From: Mycobacterium sp.
GTDB lineage: Bacteria; Actinomycetota; Actinomycetes; Mycobacteriales; Mycobacteriaceae
DNA length: 64,000 bases
Direction: 5' to 3'
Assembly (NCBI RefSeq): GCF_025933915.1
Contig: NZ_JAICZA010000006.1
Location: forward strand, 1-64,000
The stretch's first letter is position 1. Each line of letters opens with the position of its first letter. A program made the position numbers and the translations under genes. The notes under the pieces are model-generated. The model was not told where the DNA came from and did not search any database. It worked only from the letters and a program-made list of their open reading frames with translations. This document shows, one piece after another, positions 1 to 10,054 of this stretch.

Positions 1-510
1 ACCGCGATGCTGGACGCGGTCGGCTCCGATCTGCGGGAGTTGGCGTCCGCCTGCTCTCAATTGGTCGCTGATACCGGCGGGGTGATCGACGCCGCCGCGG
101 TGCGCCGTTATCACAGCGGCAAGGCTGAGGTGAAGGGCTTTGACATCGCCGACAAGGCGGTGGTCGGCGACATCGAAGGAGCCGCCGAGGCGCTGCGGTG
201 GGCGATGATGCGGGGGGAGCCCCTGGTGGTGCTGGCGGACGCGCTGGCCGAGGCGATTCACACCATCGGCCGCGTCGGCCCGCTGTCGGGGGATCCCTAC
301 CGGCTGGCGTCCCAGCTGGGAATGCCACCCTGGCGGGTGCAGAAGGCCCAGAAACAGGCCCGGCATTGGTCGCGCGACACGGTCGCGACGGCGATGAAGG
401 TTGTGGCCGCGCTCAACGCGAACGTCAAGGGGGCGGTGGCGGACGCCGACTATGCCCTGGAATCCGCGGTCAGAAAGGTTGCCGAGCTAGCCGCCCAGCG
501 CAGCCGATGA
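1..510 (+). CDS. holA: DNA polymerase III delta subunit, C-terminal part (truncated by window start)
   Basis: Open frame from base 1; C-terminal HolA-like sequence ([23 protein letters not shown]); next to rpsT as in mycobacteria. Confidence 0.85.
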   Translation, partial: TAMLDAVGSDLRELASACSQLVADTGGVIDAAAVRRYHSGKAEVKGFDIADKAVVGDIEGAAEALRWAMMRGEPLVVLADALAEAIHTIGRVGPLSGDPYRLASQLGMPPWRVQKAQKQARHWSRDTVATAMKVVAALNANVKGAVADADYALESAVRKVAELAAQRSR

Positions 511-525
511 CGTCGGCGGTAGGCC

Positions 526-786
526 TCAGAGCTTGTTGAGGGCCTGCGCCAGCGACGACTTCTTGTTGGCCGCCTGATTCTTGTGGATCACGCCCTTACT
601 GGCGGCCTTGTCCAGCTTGCGGTTGGTCGACACCAGCAACTCGGCGGCCTTGTCTTTGTCCCCGGCGCCGGCGGCCTCGCGGAACGCGCGGACAGCGGTG
701 CGCAGCGACGACTTCACCGACTTGTTGCGCAGGCGAGCGCGCTCGTTCGTCTTGTTGCGCTTCTGCTGCGACTTGATGTTGGCCAC
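526..786 (-). CDS. rpsT: 30S ribosomal protein S20
   Basis: [33 protein letters not shown], classic S20. Confidence 0.97.
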   Translation of the reverse strand: MANIKSQQKRNKTNERARLRNKSVKSSLRTAVRAFREAAGAGDKDKAAELLVSTNRKLDKAASKGVIHKNQAANKKSSLAQALNKL

Positions 787-930
787 GCTCGAGTTCCTTC
801 TTCGATCAGACGTTTGGTTGGGCGCCGGAAACCACCACAGCGATTGCCCAGGTTATCAGTGAGTTACGTTTTCTCCCAAAACGGGAACACGTGGGCTGCC
901 AGAACGTCAATTTGAGGCAGCATCTGCACA

Positions 931-2607
931 GTGAGTCTGACGAACCAGCTTGAGGAGACCACGCGGGGTTTTCGTGCTGCGCGCTCTGAGCGCATTTTCG
1001 GCGGATACAACACGTCCTCGGACGCCTACGAGATGGCCTTCGATGAGATGTTCGACGCCCAGGGCGCGGTTCGCGGCCCCTACAAGGGCATCTATGCCGA
1101 GCTCGCGCCGTCGGACGCCTCGGAGCTGAAAGCCCGCGCCGAAGCGCTCTCCCGCGCATTCCTCGATCAGGGCATCACCTTCTCGCTGTCGGGCCAGGAG
1201 CGGCCGTTTCCGCTGGACTTGGTGCCGAGGGTCATCTCCGCGGCCGAGTGGACCAAGCTGGAGCGCGGTATCACCCAGCGGGTCAAGGCGCTCGAGATGT
1301 ACCTCGATGACATCTACGGCGATCAGGAAATCCTCAACGACGGGGTGATCCCGCGCCGCTTGATCACCTCCTGCGAGCATTTTCACCGCCAGGCGATGGG
1401 CATCGTGCCGCCCAACGGCGTGCGGATCCACGTCGCCGGCATCGACTTGATTCGCGACGAAAAGGGCAATTTCCGGGTCCTCGAGGACAACCTGCGCTCG
1501 CCGTCGGGCGTCTCCTACGTGATGGAGAACCGGCGCACCATGGCGCGCGTCTTCCCGAACCTGTTCGCCACCCATCGCGTGCGCTCGGTGGACGATTACG
1601 CCGCCCACCTGCTGCGGGCGCTGCGCAGCTCCGCGGCCACCAACGAGGCCGACCCCACGGTGGTGGTGCTGACCCCGGGCGTCTACAACTCGGCGTATTT
1701 CGAGCATTCCCTGCTGGCCCGTCAGATGGGGGTCGAGCTGGTCGAAGGACGCGACCTGTTTTGCCGCGACAACCAGGTGTATATGCGCACCACCGAGGGG
1801 GAGCGCCAGGTCGACGTGATCTATCGGCGCATCGACGACGCCTTCCTGGACCCGCTGCAGTTCCGTGCCGACTCCGTGTTGGGGGTGGCGGGCTTGGTCA
1901 ACGCCGCTCGCGCCGGGAACGTCGTCATCTCCAGCGCGATCGGCAACGGCGTCGGCGACGACAAACTCGTCTACACCTACGTGCCCACCATGATCGAGTA
2001 CTACCTGGGCGAAAAGCCGCTGCTGGCCAACGTGGAGACGCTGCGCTGCTGGCTCGACGACGAACGCGAAGAGGTGCTCGACCGGATCGACGAGCTGGTC
2101 CTCAAGCCGGTCGAGGGATCCGGCGGCTACGGGATCGTGTTCGGTCCGGAGGCCTCCCAGAAGGAGTTGGCGGTCGCCGCCAAGAAGATTCGCGACGATC
2201 CGCGGAGCTGGATCGCCCAGCCGATGATGGAACTGTCGACCGTGCCGACGCAGGTCGGCAGCGCGCTGGCGCCCCGCTACGTCGACCTGCGCCCGTTCGC
2301 GGTCAACGACGGCAACGACGTGTGGGTGTTGCCCGGCGGGCTGACGCGGGTGGCGCTGGTCGAGGGGTCACGGGTGGTCAACTCCAGCCAGGGCGGTGGC
2401 TCGAAGGACACCTGGGTGTTGGCATCGCGGGCGTCGGCCGGCGACCATGAGCTCGAGGCGGCGGAGGTGGTGCGCTCGTTGCCGTCCTCCATGCCCGACC
2501 CCATGTTGGACGACTCGCCGCCGCTGACGCCGCAACAGCCGCAACCCACCGAACAGCCTCTCCGCGAGCAGCTCGAGCAACAGCAGCAGCGCAGGGTGGT
2601 GCGCTGA
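931..2607 (+). CDS. Circularly permuted type 2 ATP-grasp protein (Rv2411c-like)
   Basis: 558 aa; GTG start; EDNLRSPSGVSYVMENR and KPVEGSGGYGIVFGPEAS; followed by alpha-E and transglutaminase genes. Confidence 0.88.
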   Translation: MSLTNQLEETTRGFRAARSERIFGGYNTSSDAYEMAFDEMFDAQGAVRGPYKGIYAELAPSDASELKARAEALSRAFLDQGITFSLSGQERPFPLDLVPRVISAAEWTKLERGITQRVKALEMYLDDIYGDQEILNDGVIPRRLITSCEHFHRQAMGIVPPNGVRIHVAGIDLIRDEKGNFRVLEDNLRSPSGVSYVMENRRTMARVFPNLFATHRVRSVDDYAAHLLRALRSSAATNEADPTVVVLTPGVYNSAYFEHSLLARQMGVELVEGRDLFCRDNQVYMRTTEGERQVDVIYRRIDDAFLDPLQFRADSVLGVAGLVNAARAGNVVISSAIGNGVGDDKLVYTYVPTMIEYYLGEKPLLANVETLRCWLDDEREEVLDRIDELVLKPVEGSGGYGIVFGPEASQKELAVAAKKIRDDPRSWIAQPMMELSTVPTQVGSALAPRYVDLRPFAVNDGNDVWVLPGGLTRVALVEGSRVVNSSQGGGSKDTWVLASRASAGDHELEAAEVVRSLPSSMPDPMLDDSPPLTPQQPQPTEQPLREQLEQQQQRRVVR

Positions 2608-3584
2608 TGCTGGCGCGTAACGCCGAGGCGCTCTACTGGATCGGCCGCTACGTCGAGCGCGCCGACGACACCGCGCGAATTCTGGACGTGGCGCTGCACC
2701 AATTGCTCGAGGATTCCAGCGTCGACCCGGATCAGGCTTCGCGGCTGCTGCTGCGGGTGCTCGGCATCGACCCGCCGGACCATGACCTGGACGTGTGGTC
2801 GTTGACCGATTTGGTGGCCTATAGCACCAACGCCCAGGGTGGGTGCTCGATCGTCGACGCCATCACCGCGGCACGGGAAAACGCGAAGTCGGCGCGGGAG
2901 GTGACGTCCAGCGAGATATGGGAGTGCCTCAACACCACCTACCACGCCCTGCCCGAACGCGAACGCGCCGCCAAACGACTTGGGCCACACGACTTCCTGT
3001 CGTTCGTCGAGCGGCGGGCGGCGATGTTCGCCGGCTTGGCCGACTCGACGCTGTCGCGCGACGACGGATATCGCTTCATGGTGTTGGGCCGGGCGATCGA
3101 GCGGGTCGACATGACCGTGCGGCTGTTGCTGTCGCGGGTCGGGGACAGCGCCTCGTCCCCGGCGTGGGTGACGCTGCTGCGCTCGGCGGGTGCGCACGAT
3201 ACCTACCTGCGCACCTACCGCGGTGTGCTCGATGCGGGCCGAGTGGTCGAGTTCATGCTGCTCGACCGGCTGTTTCCGCGTTCGGTGTTCTATTCGCTGC
3301 GGCTGGCCGAACACAACCTCGACGAACTGGTCCACACTCGGCAGAGCCGGATCGGGGCCACCGCGGAGGCCCAGCGGTTGCTCGGGCAGGCCCGCAGCGA
3401 ATTGGAGTTCGTCCAGCCCGGCGTGCTGCTGGAGACGTTGGAAAGCCGATTGGCGGGCCTGCAGCGCACCTGCCGCGATGTCGCAGAGGCCTTGGCGCTG
3501 CAGTACTTTCACGTCACGCCGTGGGTGGCGTGGTCGGATGCCGGCCGGCGCGCCCGACTGGTCAGCAGGAAAGAGAACGGCTGA
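2607..3584 (+). CDS. Alpha-E domain protein (Rv2410c-like)
   Basis: MLARNAEALYWIGRYVERADDTARILDV; overlaps neighbours as an operon. Confidence 0.88.
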   Translation: MLARNAEALYWIGRYVERADDTARILDVALHQLLEDSSVDPDQASRLLLRVLGIDPPDHDLDVWSLTDLVAYSTNAQGGCSIVDAITAARENAKSAREVTSSEIWECLNTTYHALPERERAAKRLGPHDFLSFVERRAAMFAGLADSTLSRDDGYRFMVLGRAIERVDMTVRLLLSRVGDSASSPAWVTLLRSAGAHDTYLRTYRGVLDAGRVVEFMLLDRLFPRSVFYSLRLAEHNLDELVHTRQSRIGATAEAQRLLGQARSELEFVQPGVLLETLESRLAGLQRTCRDVAEALALQYFHVTPWVAWSDAGRRARLVSRKENG

Positions 3585-4423
3585 TGTGGCGGCTGCGGGT
3601 GGTGCACACCACGGGGTACGCCTACCAGTCGCCGGTGACCGCCTCCTACAACGAAGCCCGGCTGACCCCGCGGTCGAACAACCGCCAGAACGTCATCCTC
3701 AACCGCGTCGAAACCATCCCGGCGACCCGGTCCTACCGCTACATCGACTATTGGGGCACCGCGGTGACGGCGTTCGACCTGCACGCGCCGCACACCGATC
3801 TCACGGTGATGTCCTCCTCGGTCGTCGAGACCGAGCGCGCCGAGCCGGTGGCCACCGAGGTGGGCTGGAGCGATCTGCGCTCGGATGCGGTGATCGACCG
3901 CTTCGACGACCTGCTCCGCCCCACGGAGCACACCCCGGCCAGCAAGCGGGTGGCGTCGGTGGGCAAGAAGCTCAGCAAAACCCACGGGCCGGCCGAAGCC
4001 GTTGTCGCCGCGTCCAATTGGGTGCGCGACGAGCTGGACTACCTTCCGGGAACCACCAGCGTGCACTCGTCCGGTCTGGACGCGCTCAAAGAGGGCAAGG
4101 GCGTCTGCCAGGACTTCGTGCACCTGTCGTTGATGTTGTTGCGCGGCATGGGGATTCCCGCGCACTACGTGTCGGGCTACGTGCATCCCAAACCTGACGC
4201 CGCCGTCGGGGACACCGTGGACGGGCGAAGTCACGCCTGGATCGAGGCATGGACGGGCGCGTGGTGGAGCTATGACCCCACGAACGACGCCGAGATCACC
4301 GAGCAGTACGTCGGCGTGGGGGCGGGCCGCGACTACGCCGACGTTTCCCCGTTGAAAGGCATCTACTCCGGAGAGGGCGCCACCGACCTGGACGTGACCG
4401 TGGAGGTCACCCGGCTCGCCTAG
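3584..4423 (+). CDS. Transglutaminase-like cysteine peptidase family protein (Rv2409c-like)
   Basis: MWRLRVVHTTGYAYQSPV..., core GKGVCQDFVHL...HAWIEAW; ATG overlaps the upstream TGA; the ORF track merges it into a longer frame. Confidence 0.88.
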   Translation: MWRLRVVHTTGYAYQSPVTASYNEARLTPRSNNRQNVILNRVETIPATRSYRYIDYWGTAVTAFDLHAPHTDLTVMSSSVVETERAEPVATEVGWSDLRSDAVIDRFDDLLRPTEHTPASKRVASVGKKLSKTHGPAEAVVAASNWVRDELDYLPGTTSVHSSGLDALKEGKGVCQDFVHLSLMLLRGMGIPAHYVSGYVHPKPDAAVGDTVDGRSHAWIEAWTGAWWSYDPTNDAEITEQYVGVGAGRDYADVSPLKGIYSGEGATDLDVTVEVTRLA

Positions 4424-4439
4424 CGGGTAATACCGTTGC

Positions 4440-5153
4440 GTGATGAACGATGCACCCGAGGGCGCGACTCGGCTCGACGCGAGCCACCCCGGCCGCGGCG
4501 GGCCGCCCCTGACGTCGCTTTCCCTGCTCTGCATCGGCCTGCTGTTCGGCGGGATCGCGATCGGAGTCGGGATGGGTGGCGTCATGCCGTTGCCGTACGG
4601 CCCGGCGAGTGCGGTGGCGGCGTACGTGCGTGCCCAGCCGGCGGCGGTGCGCGTCATCGCCGTCGCGACGTTCGCGTCGTCGGTCCCGTTGGCGATCTAC
4701 GCGGCGACGGCCGGCGCGCGGTTGAGGCAACTCGGAGCCAGCGCCGCGGCCGCCACGATCGCGCTCACCGGCGGCATTTTGGCCGCCGGGGCGCTCGCTC
4801 TCGCCGGATTGCTGGGTTGGACGATGTCGTGGCCGGAAGTCAATGCCGACACTGCGTTGGTCAGAGCGCTCTACCTGCTGGCCTTTCTCACCGGCGGCGC
4901 GGGCCACATCGTGGCGTTGGGCCTGCTGGTGGCCGCGATGGCGGCGCCCGGGGCCACCCGGGGAGTGCTACCCCGGCCGGTCGCCCGGATCGGCCTGGCG
5001 ACGGCCGTCCTCGCCGAATCGGCGGTGGCGGTGCTGATCCGGCCCGCGCTGGGTGTCATATTGCCGATCGCGCGGGTCTCGGTGTTGACCTGGTTGGTAG
5101 CGGCCGCTGTCTCTATAACCCGTGCGGCACAACGGGATTCGTCGGTCCGGTGA
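4440..5153 (+). CDS. Multi-pass membrane protein of unknown function
   Basis: 237 aa with several hydrophobic helices. Confidence 0.7.
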   Translation: MMNDAPEGATRLDASHPGRGGPPLTSLSLLCIGLLFGGIAIGVGMGGVMPLPYGPASAVAAYVRAQPAAVRVIAVATFASSVPLAIYAATAGARLRQLGASAAAATIALTGGILAAGALALAGLLGWTMSWPEVNADTALVRALYLLAFLTGGAGHIVALGLLVAAMAAPGATRGVLPRPVARIGLATAVLAESAVAVLIRPALGVILPIARVSVLTWLVAAAVSITRAAQRDSSVR

Positions 5154-5165
5154 GCGTCGGCAGTG

Positions 5166-6008
5166 TCAGGATTGTGCGTCCACCTGAATCCGGTGCAGGT
5201 CGTCGCCGAGCTCGATGCGTCCACCGAATTCTCCGGCCGCGAGCGCGCGCCACTGTTCTTCCTGGCCGGGCACGAGCGCCGGCACATAGTGCGTCATGAC
5301 CAGGGTGTCCACGCCCGCGCGGGCCGCGGTGGCGGCCGCCTCTTCCACCGACGAGTGGTAATCGCAGATGTCGACGAGCCGCTGCTGCGGGATGGTGGCG
5401 ACGATGTCCTTGCGGATCACGGTGTGCACCAGTGCGCCGGCACCGGCCGCCAGCTCGTCCAGGCTCGCGCACGGCACGGTGTCGCCGGCGAGCACCACCG
5501 ACGCCGCCTCGTATTCGATGCGGAATCCGATGGTCGGGGCCACCGGCCGGTGATCGGTGGGGGCCACCCGGATCGCGACGCCGTCGCGGTCCCATACGGG
5601 ACCCTCGGTGTATTCGCGGACCTCGACGGCCGGCGGCGCATTCAGGTCGGCGTGATGGGCGATCCGGTAGCCGATGTCGTGGTGGAATGCCTTCAGCGTC
5701 GCCTCCACCAGCTCGCCCGTGCCGGGCGGCCCGATGATGGCCAGCGGCGCGGGATCGGGGATGAAGGTGCTGATCCACCGCGTGATGAGGACGTCGCCGA
5801 GGTCGCCGACGTGATCGCTGTGCAGGTGGGTGAGCAGTAACGCCGACAATCCGGCCGCGCCCACCCCGACGGCCGCCGCGCGCTGGAGTACTCCACGCCC
5901 GCAGTCCACCAAAAACACCTGCCCGCCGGCCCGCACCAGGGTCGACGGCCCGGCGCGGTTCGGGTCGGGGATCGGACTTCCGGTGCCCAGCAGAGTGACC
6001 TCGATCAT
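5166..6008 (-). CDS. MBL-fold hydrolase, RNase Z-like (Rv2407-like)
   Basis: [22 protein letters not shown]...[14 protein letters not shown]; start trimmed to the MIEV methionine. Confidence 0.88.
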   Translation of the reverse strand: MIEVTLLGTGSPIPDPNRAGPSTLVRAGGQVFLVDCGRGVLQRAAAVGVGAAGLSALLLTHLHSDHVGDLGDVLITRWISTFIPDPAPLAIIGPPGTGELVEATLKAFHHDIGYRIAHHADLNAPPAVEVREYTEGPVWDRDGVAIRVAPTDHRPVAPTIGFRIEYEAASVVLAGDTVPCASLDELAAGAGALVHTVIRKDIVATIPQQRLVDICDYHSSVEEAAATAARAGVDTLVMTHYVPALVPGQEEQWRALAAGEFGGRIELGDDLHRIQVDAQS

Positions 6009-6175
6009 GGCCCCATCTTGCAGGCCCACTCGTGAACAGTGGCCCAATCGAGCGATTCGGCCGGTCTTCGGCGCTTGGACACGATCTGTTCGCAGGTTCT
6101 GTTGGTGGCTTTGCCGCCGCGCGACTTAGCCGTAGCCTGGTGTGAAGCGGATCACAAACTCGGCTGGAGGCCTTG

Positions 6176-6604
6176 ATGCGGATAGCGGACGTTTTGCGGA
6201 ACAAGGGCGCGGCGGTGGTGACCATCAACCCGGACGCGACGGTTCGTGAGTTGCTTGCGGGTCTGACCGAGCAGAACATCGGCGCCATGGTGGTGGTCGG
6301 CGCCGAGGGCGTCGTCGGCATCGTGTCGGAGCGCGACGTCGTACGCCAGCTGCACACCCATGGGGCCAGCGTGCTGTCCCGCCCGGTGGCCAAGATCATG
6401 ACCAGCATGCTGGCCACGTGCACGAAGACCGACGAGGTCGACGCCATCAGTGTCCTGATGACCAAGAACCGGGTGCGCCACGTGCCGGTGCTGGACGGGA
6501 AAAAGCTGATCGGCATCGTCAGCATCGGTGACGTGGTGAAGACCCGGATGGAAGAACTCGAAGCCGAGCAACAGCAGCTGCAGTCCTACATCACTCAGGG
6601 CTGA
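6176..6604 (+). CDS. CBS-domain protein (Rv2406c-like)
   Basis: Two CBS repeats: MVVVGAEGVVGIVSERDVVRQL and VPVLDGKKLIGIVSIGDVVK. Confidence 0.88.
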   Translation: MRIADVLRNKGAAVVTINPDATVRELLAGLTEQNIGAMVVVGAEGVVGIVSERDVVRQLHTHGASVLSRPVAKIMTSMLATCTKTDEVDAISVLMTKNRVRHVPVLDGKKLIGIVSIGDVVKTRMEELEAEQQQLQSYITQG

Positions 6605-6619
6605 CGGGCCCGGCGGAAA

Positions 6620-7222
6620 TCAGCGCCAGGAGTAGTCGGCGCGCAGCCGGGCCGCCACCACATCGAAGATCTCGCGATCCAGGATGGCGCCCTCGCGGCG
6701 AATGCCCTCTTCGGGCACGTCGAGCACGCGGTCCAGCCGGACCCAGCTGGATCTTCCCTCGTAATCCCAACTGCCAGAACCGATTCCAATCCACTCGGGA
6801 TCGGCGGCGTGGCGTTCCTGGCTGGAGACCATCAACCCCAGCAGGACGCCGCGGTCACGCCCGACGACCAGCACGGGGCGGTCCTTGCCCCGGCTGGGAT
6901 CGTCCTCGTAGACCACCCACGTCCAGACGATCTCGCCGGGATCGGCGCGGCCGTCCAAGCTCGGCGCGTACACCAGCCTGCGGGCCCGCTGCGCGGTGGG
7001 CAGGCTGCTGCTGGTCACCGGCCGTCCGGTGACCGTCGCGTCGGACGGTGGCGGCGCCGCGGCGGCGATGACGTTCGCGGTGATCCGCACGGCCTGCTGC
7101 AGCTCGCGCAGGACGGTCTGGGAATTCTGTACGTGCCGCGCCAGCCGCGGGGCCCCGTTGAACACCAGATTCTCGGCAAACCGCTGGAACGTCTTCCACT
7201 GCGATTTCCGGGCAGAGGCCAT
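6620..7222 (-). CDS. PemK/MazF-fold-like conserved protein (Rv2405-like)
   Basis: MASARKSQWKTFQRFAENLVFNG...DPGEIVWTWVVYEDDPSRGKDRPVLVVGRD; the 611-aa ORF in the track is a spurious upstream extension. Confidence 0.75.
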   Translation of the reverse strand: MASARKSQWKTFQRFAENLVFNGAPRLARHVQNSQTVLRELQQAVRITANVIAAAAPPPSDATVTGRPVTSSSLPTAQRARRLVYAPSLDGRADPGEIVWTWVVYEDDPSRGKDRPVLVVGRDRGVLLGLMVSSQERHAADPEWIGIGSGSWDYEGRSSWVRLDRVLDVPEEGIRREGAILDREIFDVVAARLRADYSWR

Positions 7223-7369
7223 GTTCGCAGCATAGACGCGAGCAACCGGGCGTGACTGTGTCCAAGTAGGTCTCCACGACCCTGCATAGATACGCTGGAC
7301 ATGCCCGCGAACCGCCAGTAAAACGGCCGCGCGGCGCCCCCCACGTTTGAAGTAGACCAGGAGATCCCC

Positions 7370-9226
7370 ATCAGCAGTTTCGCCGACAAGACCTTCACCG
7401 CGCCGGCGCAGATTCGGAACTTCTGCATCATCGCCCACATCGATCACGGCAAGTCGACGCTGGCCGACCGGATGCTGCAGCTCACCGGTGTCGTCGATGA
7501 GCGCTCGATGCGTGCCCAATACCTGGACCGGATGGACATCGAGCGCGAGCGCGGGATCACCATCAAGGCGCAGAACGTGCGGCTGCCGTGGAAAGTATCG
7601 GGGGACCAAGCCGCCGAAATGGACTATGTCCTGCATCTGATCGACACCCCGGGCCACGTCGACTTCACCTATGAGGTGTCGCGCGCGCTCGAGGCCTGCG
7701 AGGGCGCGGTGCTGCTGGTCGACGCCGCGCAGGGCATCGAGGCCCAGACCCTGGCCAACCTCTACCTGGCGCTGGACCGCGATCTGACGATCATCCCGGT
7801 GCTCAACAAGATCGACCTGCCGGCCGCCGACCCGGACCGCTACGCCGGTGAGCTCGCCCACATCATCGGCTGCGACCCGGACGATGTGCTGCGGGTGTCC
7901 GGCAAAACCGGTGCGGGAGTGGCGGAGCTGCTCGACGAGGTGGTGCGCCAGGTACCGCCCCCGCAGGGCAAGTCCGACGCGCCGCTGCGGGCGATGATCT
8001 TCGACTCGGTCTATGACATCTACCGCGGCGTGGTGACCTACGTCCGGGTCGTGGACGGAAAGATCACCCCGCGCGAGCGCATCGCGATGATGTCCACCGG
8101 CGCCACGCACGAACTGCTCGAGGTCGGCATCGTCTCGCCCGAACCGAAGGCCAGCGACGGCCTGGGTGTGGGCGAGGTCGGCTACCTGATCACCGGGGTC
8201 AAGGACGTCCGCCAGTCCAAGGTGGGTGACACCGTGACGACGGCCCGGCGCGGCGCCGCCGAAGCGCTGACCGGATACCGCGAACCCAAGCCGATGGTCT
8301 ACTCGGGTCTGTACCCCGTGGACGGTTCGGACTACCCGGACCTGCGCGACGCTTTGGACAGGCTGCAACTCAACGACGCGGCCCTGACTTACGAGCCGGA
8401 GACCTCGGTGGCGCTGGGCTTCGGATTCCGTTGTGGCTTCCTGGGTTTGCTGCACATGGAGATCACCCGTGAGCGCCTGGAGCGCGAATTCGACCTGGAT
8501 CTGATTTCGACCTCACCCAACGTGGTCTATCGCGTGATCAAAGAGGACGACACCGAAATCGTCGTGACCAACCCATCGGACTGGCCGGAGGGCAAGGTCC
8601 GCGCGGTGTACGAGCCGGTGGTGAAGACCACGATCATCGCGCCCAGCGAATTCATCGGCACCATCATGGAACTGTGCCAGTCGCGCCGCGGCGAGCTCGG
8701 GGGGATGGACTACCTGTCGCCCGAACGCGTCGAGCTGCGCTACACGATGCCGTTGGGCGAGATCATCTTCGACTTCTTCGACTCCCTGAAGTCACGCACC
8801 CGCGGCTACGCCAGCCTCGACTACGAGGAGGCCGGCGAGCAAGAGGCCCAGCTGGTCAAGGTCGACATCCTGTTGCAGGGCGAGGCGGTCGACGCGTTCA
8901 GCGCCATCGTGCACAAGGACGGTGCCTCCGCCTACGGCAACAAGATGACCACCAAGCTCAAAGAGCTGATCCCGCGCCAGCAGTTCGAGGTGCCGATCCA
9001 GGCGGCGATCGGATCGAAAATCATTGCGCGCGAGAACATCCGCGCCATCCGCAAGGACGTGCTGTCCAAGTGTTACGGGGGTGACATCACCCGCAAGCGC
9101 AAACTTCTGGAAAAGCAGAAGGAAGGCAAGAAGCGGATGAAGACCATCGGGCGGGTCGACGTGCCGCAGGAAGCGTTCGTCGCGGCGCTGTCCGCGGACG
9201 CGGCGGGGGACAAGGGCAAGAAGTAA
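7370..9226 (+). CDS. lepA: Elongation factor 4 (LepA); start tentatively at a non-canonical ATC
   Basis: [29 protein letters not shown]...GITIKAQNV; the G1 motif lies upstream of the first in-frame ATG (7472), so the true start must be upstream; AGGAG at 7359-7363. Confidence 0.9.
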   Translation: MSSFADKTFTAPAQIRNFCIIAHIDHGKSTLADRMLQLTGVVDERSMRAQYLDRMDIERERGITIKAQNVRLPWKVSGDQAAEMDYVLHLIDTPGHVDFTYEVSRALEACEGAVLLVDAAQGIEAQTLANLYLALDRDLTIIPVLNKIDLPAADPDRYAGELAHIIGCDPDDVLRVSGKTGAGVAELLDEVVRQVPPPQGKSDAPLRAMIFDSVYDIYRGVVTYVRVVDGKITPRERIAMMSTGATHELLEVGIVSPEPKASDGLGVGEVGYLITGVKDVRQSKVGDTVTTARRGAAEALTGYREPKPMVYSGLYPVDGSDYPDLRDALDRLQLNDAALTYEPETSVALGFGFRCGFLGLLHMEITRERLEREFDLDLISTSPNVVYRVIKEDDTEIVVTNPSDWPEGKVRAVYEPVVKTTIIAPSEFIGTIMELCQSRRGELGGMDYLSPERVELRYTMPLGEIIFDFFDSLKSRTRGYASLDYEEAGEQEAQLVKVDILLQGEAVDAFSAIVHKDGASAYGNKMTTKLKELIPRQQFEVPIQAAIGSKIIARENIRAIRKDVLSKCYGGDITRKRKLLEKQKEGKKRMKTIGRVDVPQEAFVAALSADAAGDKGKK

Positions 9227-9228
9227 CG

Positions 9229-9987
9229 ATGCGGATATTCAGAGCGGCGGCGATGCTCGCGGCGGCCGCCGCGGTGTTGACGGGCTGCGGCACGGTGGTG
9301 GGTGGCACGGCGAAACCGGCACCGAACCTGAAGCCACGGCCGCTCAGTGGTGCGACGGTCAGCAAGGTGCTTCTCGACGGCGTGACGCTCTCGCGGATGC
9401 TCGACCAGACCTTGGTCTCCCGCGATCCGGCCCAGGTCGGCGGTCCCGAGAAGCTCTTCCAGGTCAGGCGGTCGACGTCGCAGGCCGGTTGCCTGGGCGT
9501 GACGGCGATGCTGCAGAAGAGCGTGTACCGGTCTGCCCAAGTCAAAGACGTCGCGTCGGAGTCGTGGTGGAACAACGGCGAACCGGCCCAGGTGATCACC
9601 GTGATGGAGGGCATCGTCACGCTGCCGTCGGCCTCGGAAGCACAGGCACTGTTCGCGCAATTCTCCCAGCAGTGGCAACAGTGCAACGGCATGACGACGT
9701 CGGAACAGACCGGCCCGATCAGCACCACGAACGTCATCAGCGATGTGCGCGGCACCGCCACCACCGTCGCGGCGACCAAAACCGCGACCTCGGTGTTGCC
9801 CAACATGCCGCCCCTGCGGCCAACCCCGCAGGGGCGTGCCATCGGTATCCGGTCGAACTGCCTGGTCGAGGTCGAGGTGGTCTTCTTCGGCGGCCGGCGA
9901 TCCACCGACCCGGGATCAGCCGACATCAACACCAGCGCACTCGACATCGCGCACGCCATGATGGACAGGGTCAACGCCCTGAGCTGA
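9229..9987 (+). CDS. lppR: Lipoprotein with PknH-like sensor domain (LppR-like)
   Basis: Signal peptide with lipobox LTGC; location after lepA matches lppR. Confidence 0.75.
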   Translation: MRIFRAAAMLAAAAAVLTGCGTVVGGTAKPAPNLKPRPLSGATVSKVLLDGVTLSRMLDQTLVSRDPAQVGGPEKLFQVRRSTSQAGCLGVTAMLQKSVYRSAQVKDVASESWWNNGEPAQVITVMEGIVTLPSASEAQALFAQFSQQWQQCNGMTTSEQTGPISTTNVISDVRGTATTVAATKTATSVLPNMPPLRPTPQGRAIGIRSNCLVEVEVVFFGGRRSTDPGSADINTSALDIAHAMMDRVNALS

Positions 9988-10054
9988 CCGCGACGGCCTG
10001 ATGGCGGCGACCCGCTTCGCCCGGCTGCGCCGCACTTGCGATCGCCGCTGCAGG

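Noticed and set aside
2277-3512. 411-aa minus-strand ORF
   Set aside because: Shadow of the ATP-grasp and alpha-E genes; no recognisable family.
7223-8455. Upstream part of the 611-aa minus-strand ORF
   Set aside because: Overlaps lepA antisense; the real Rv2405-like gene starts at MASARKSQ (7222).
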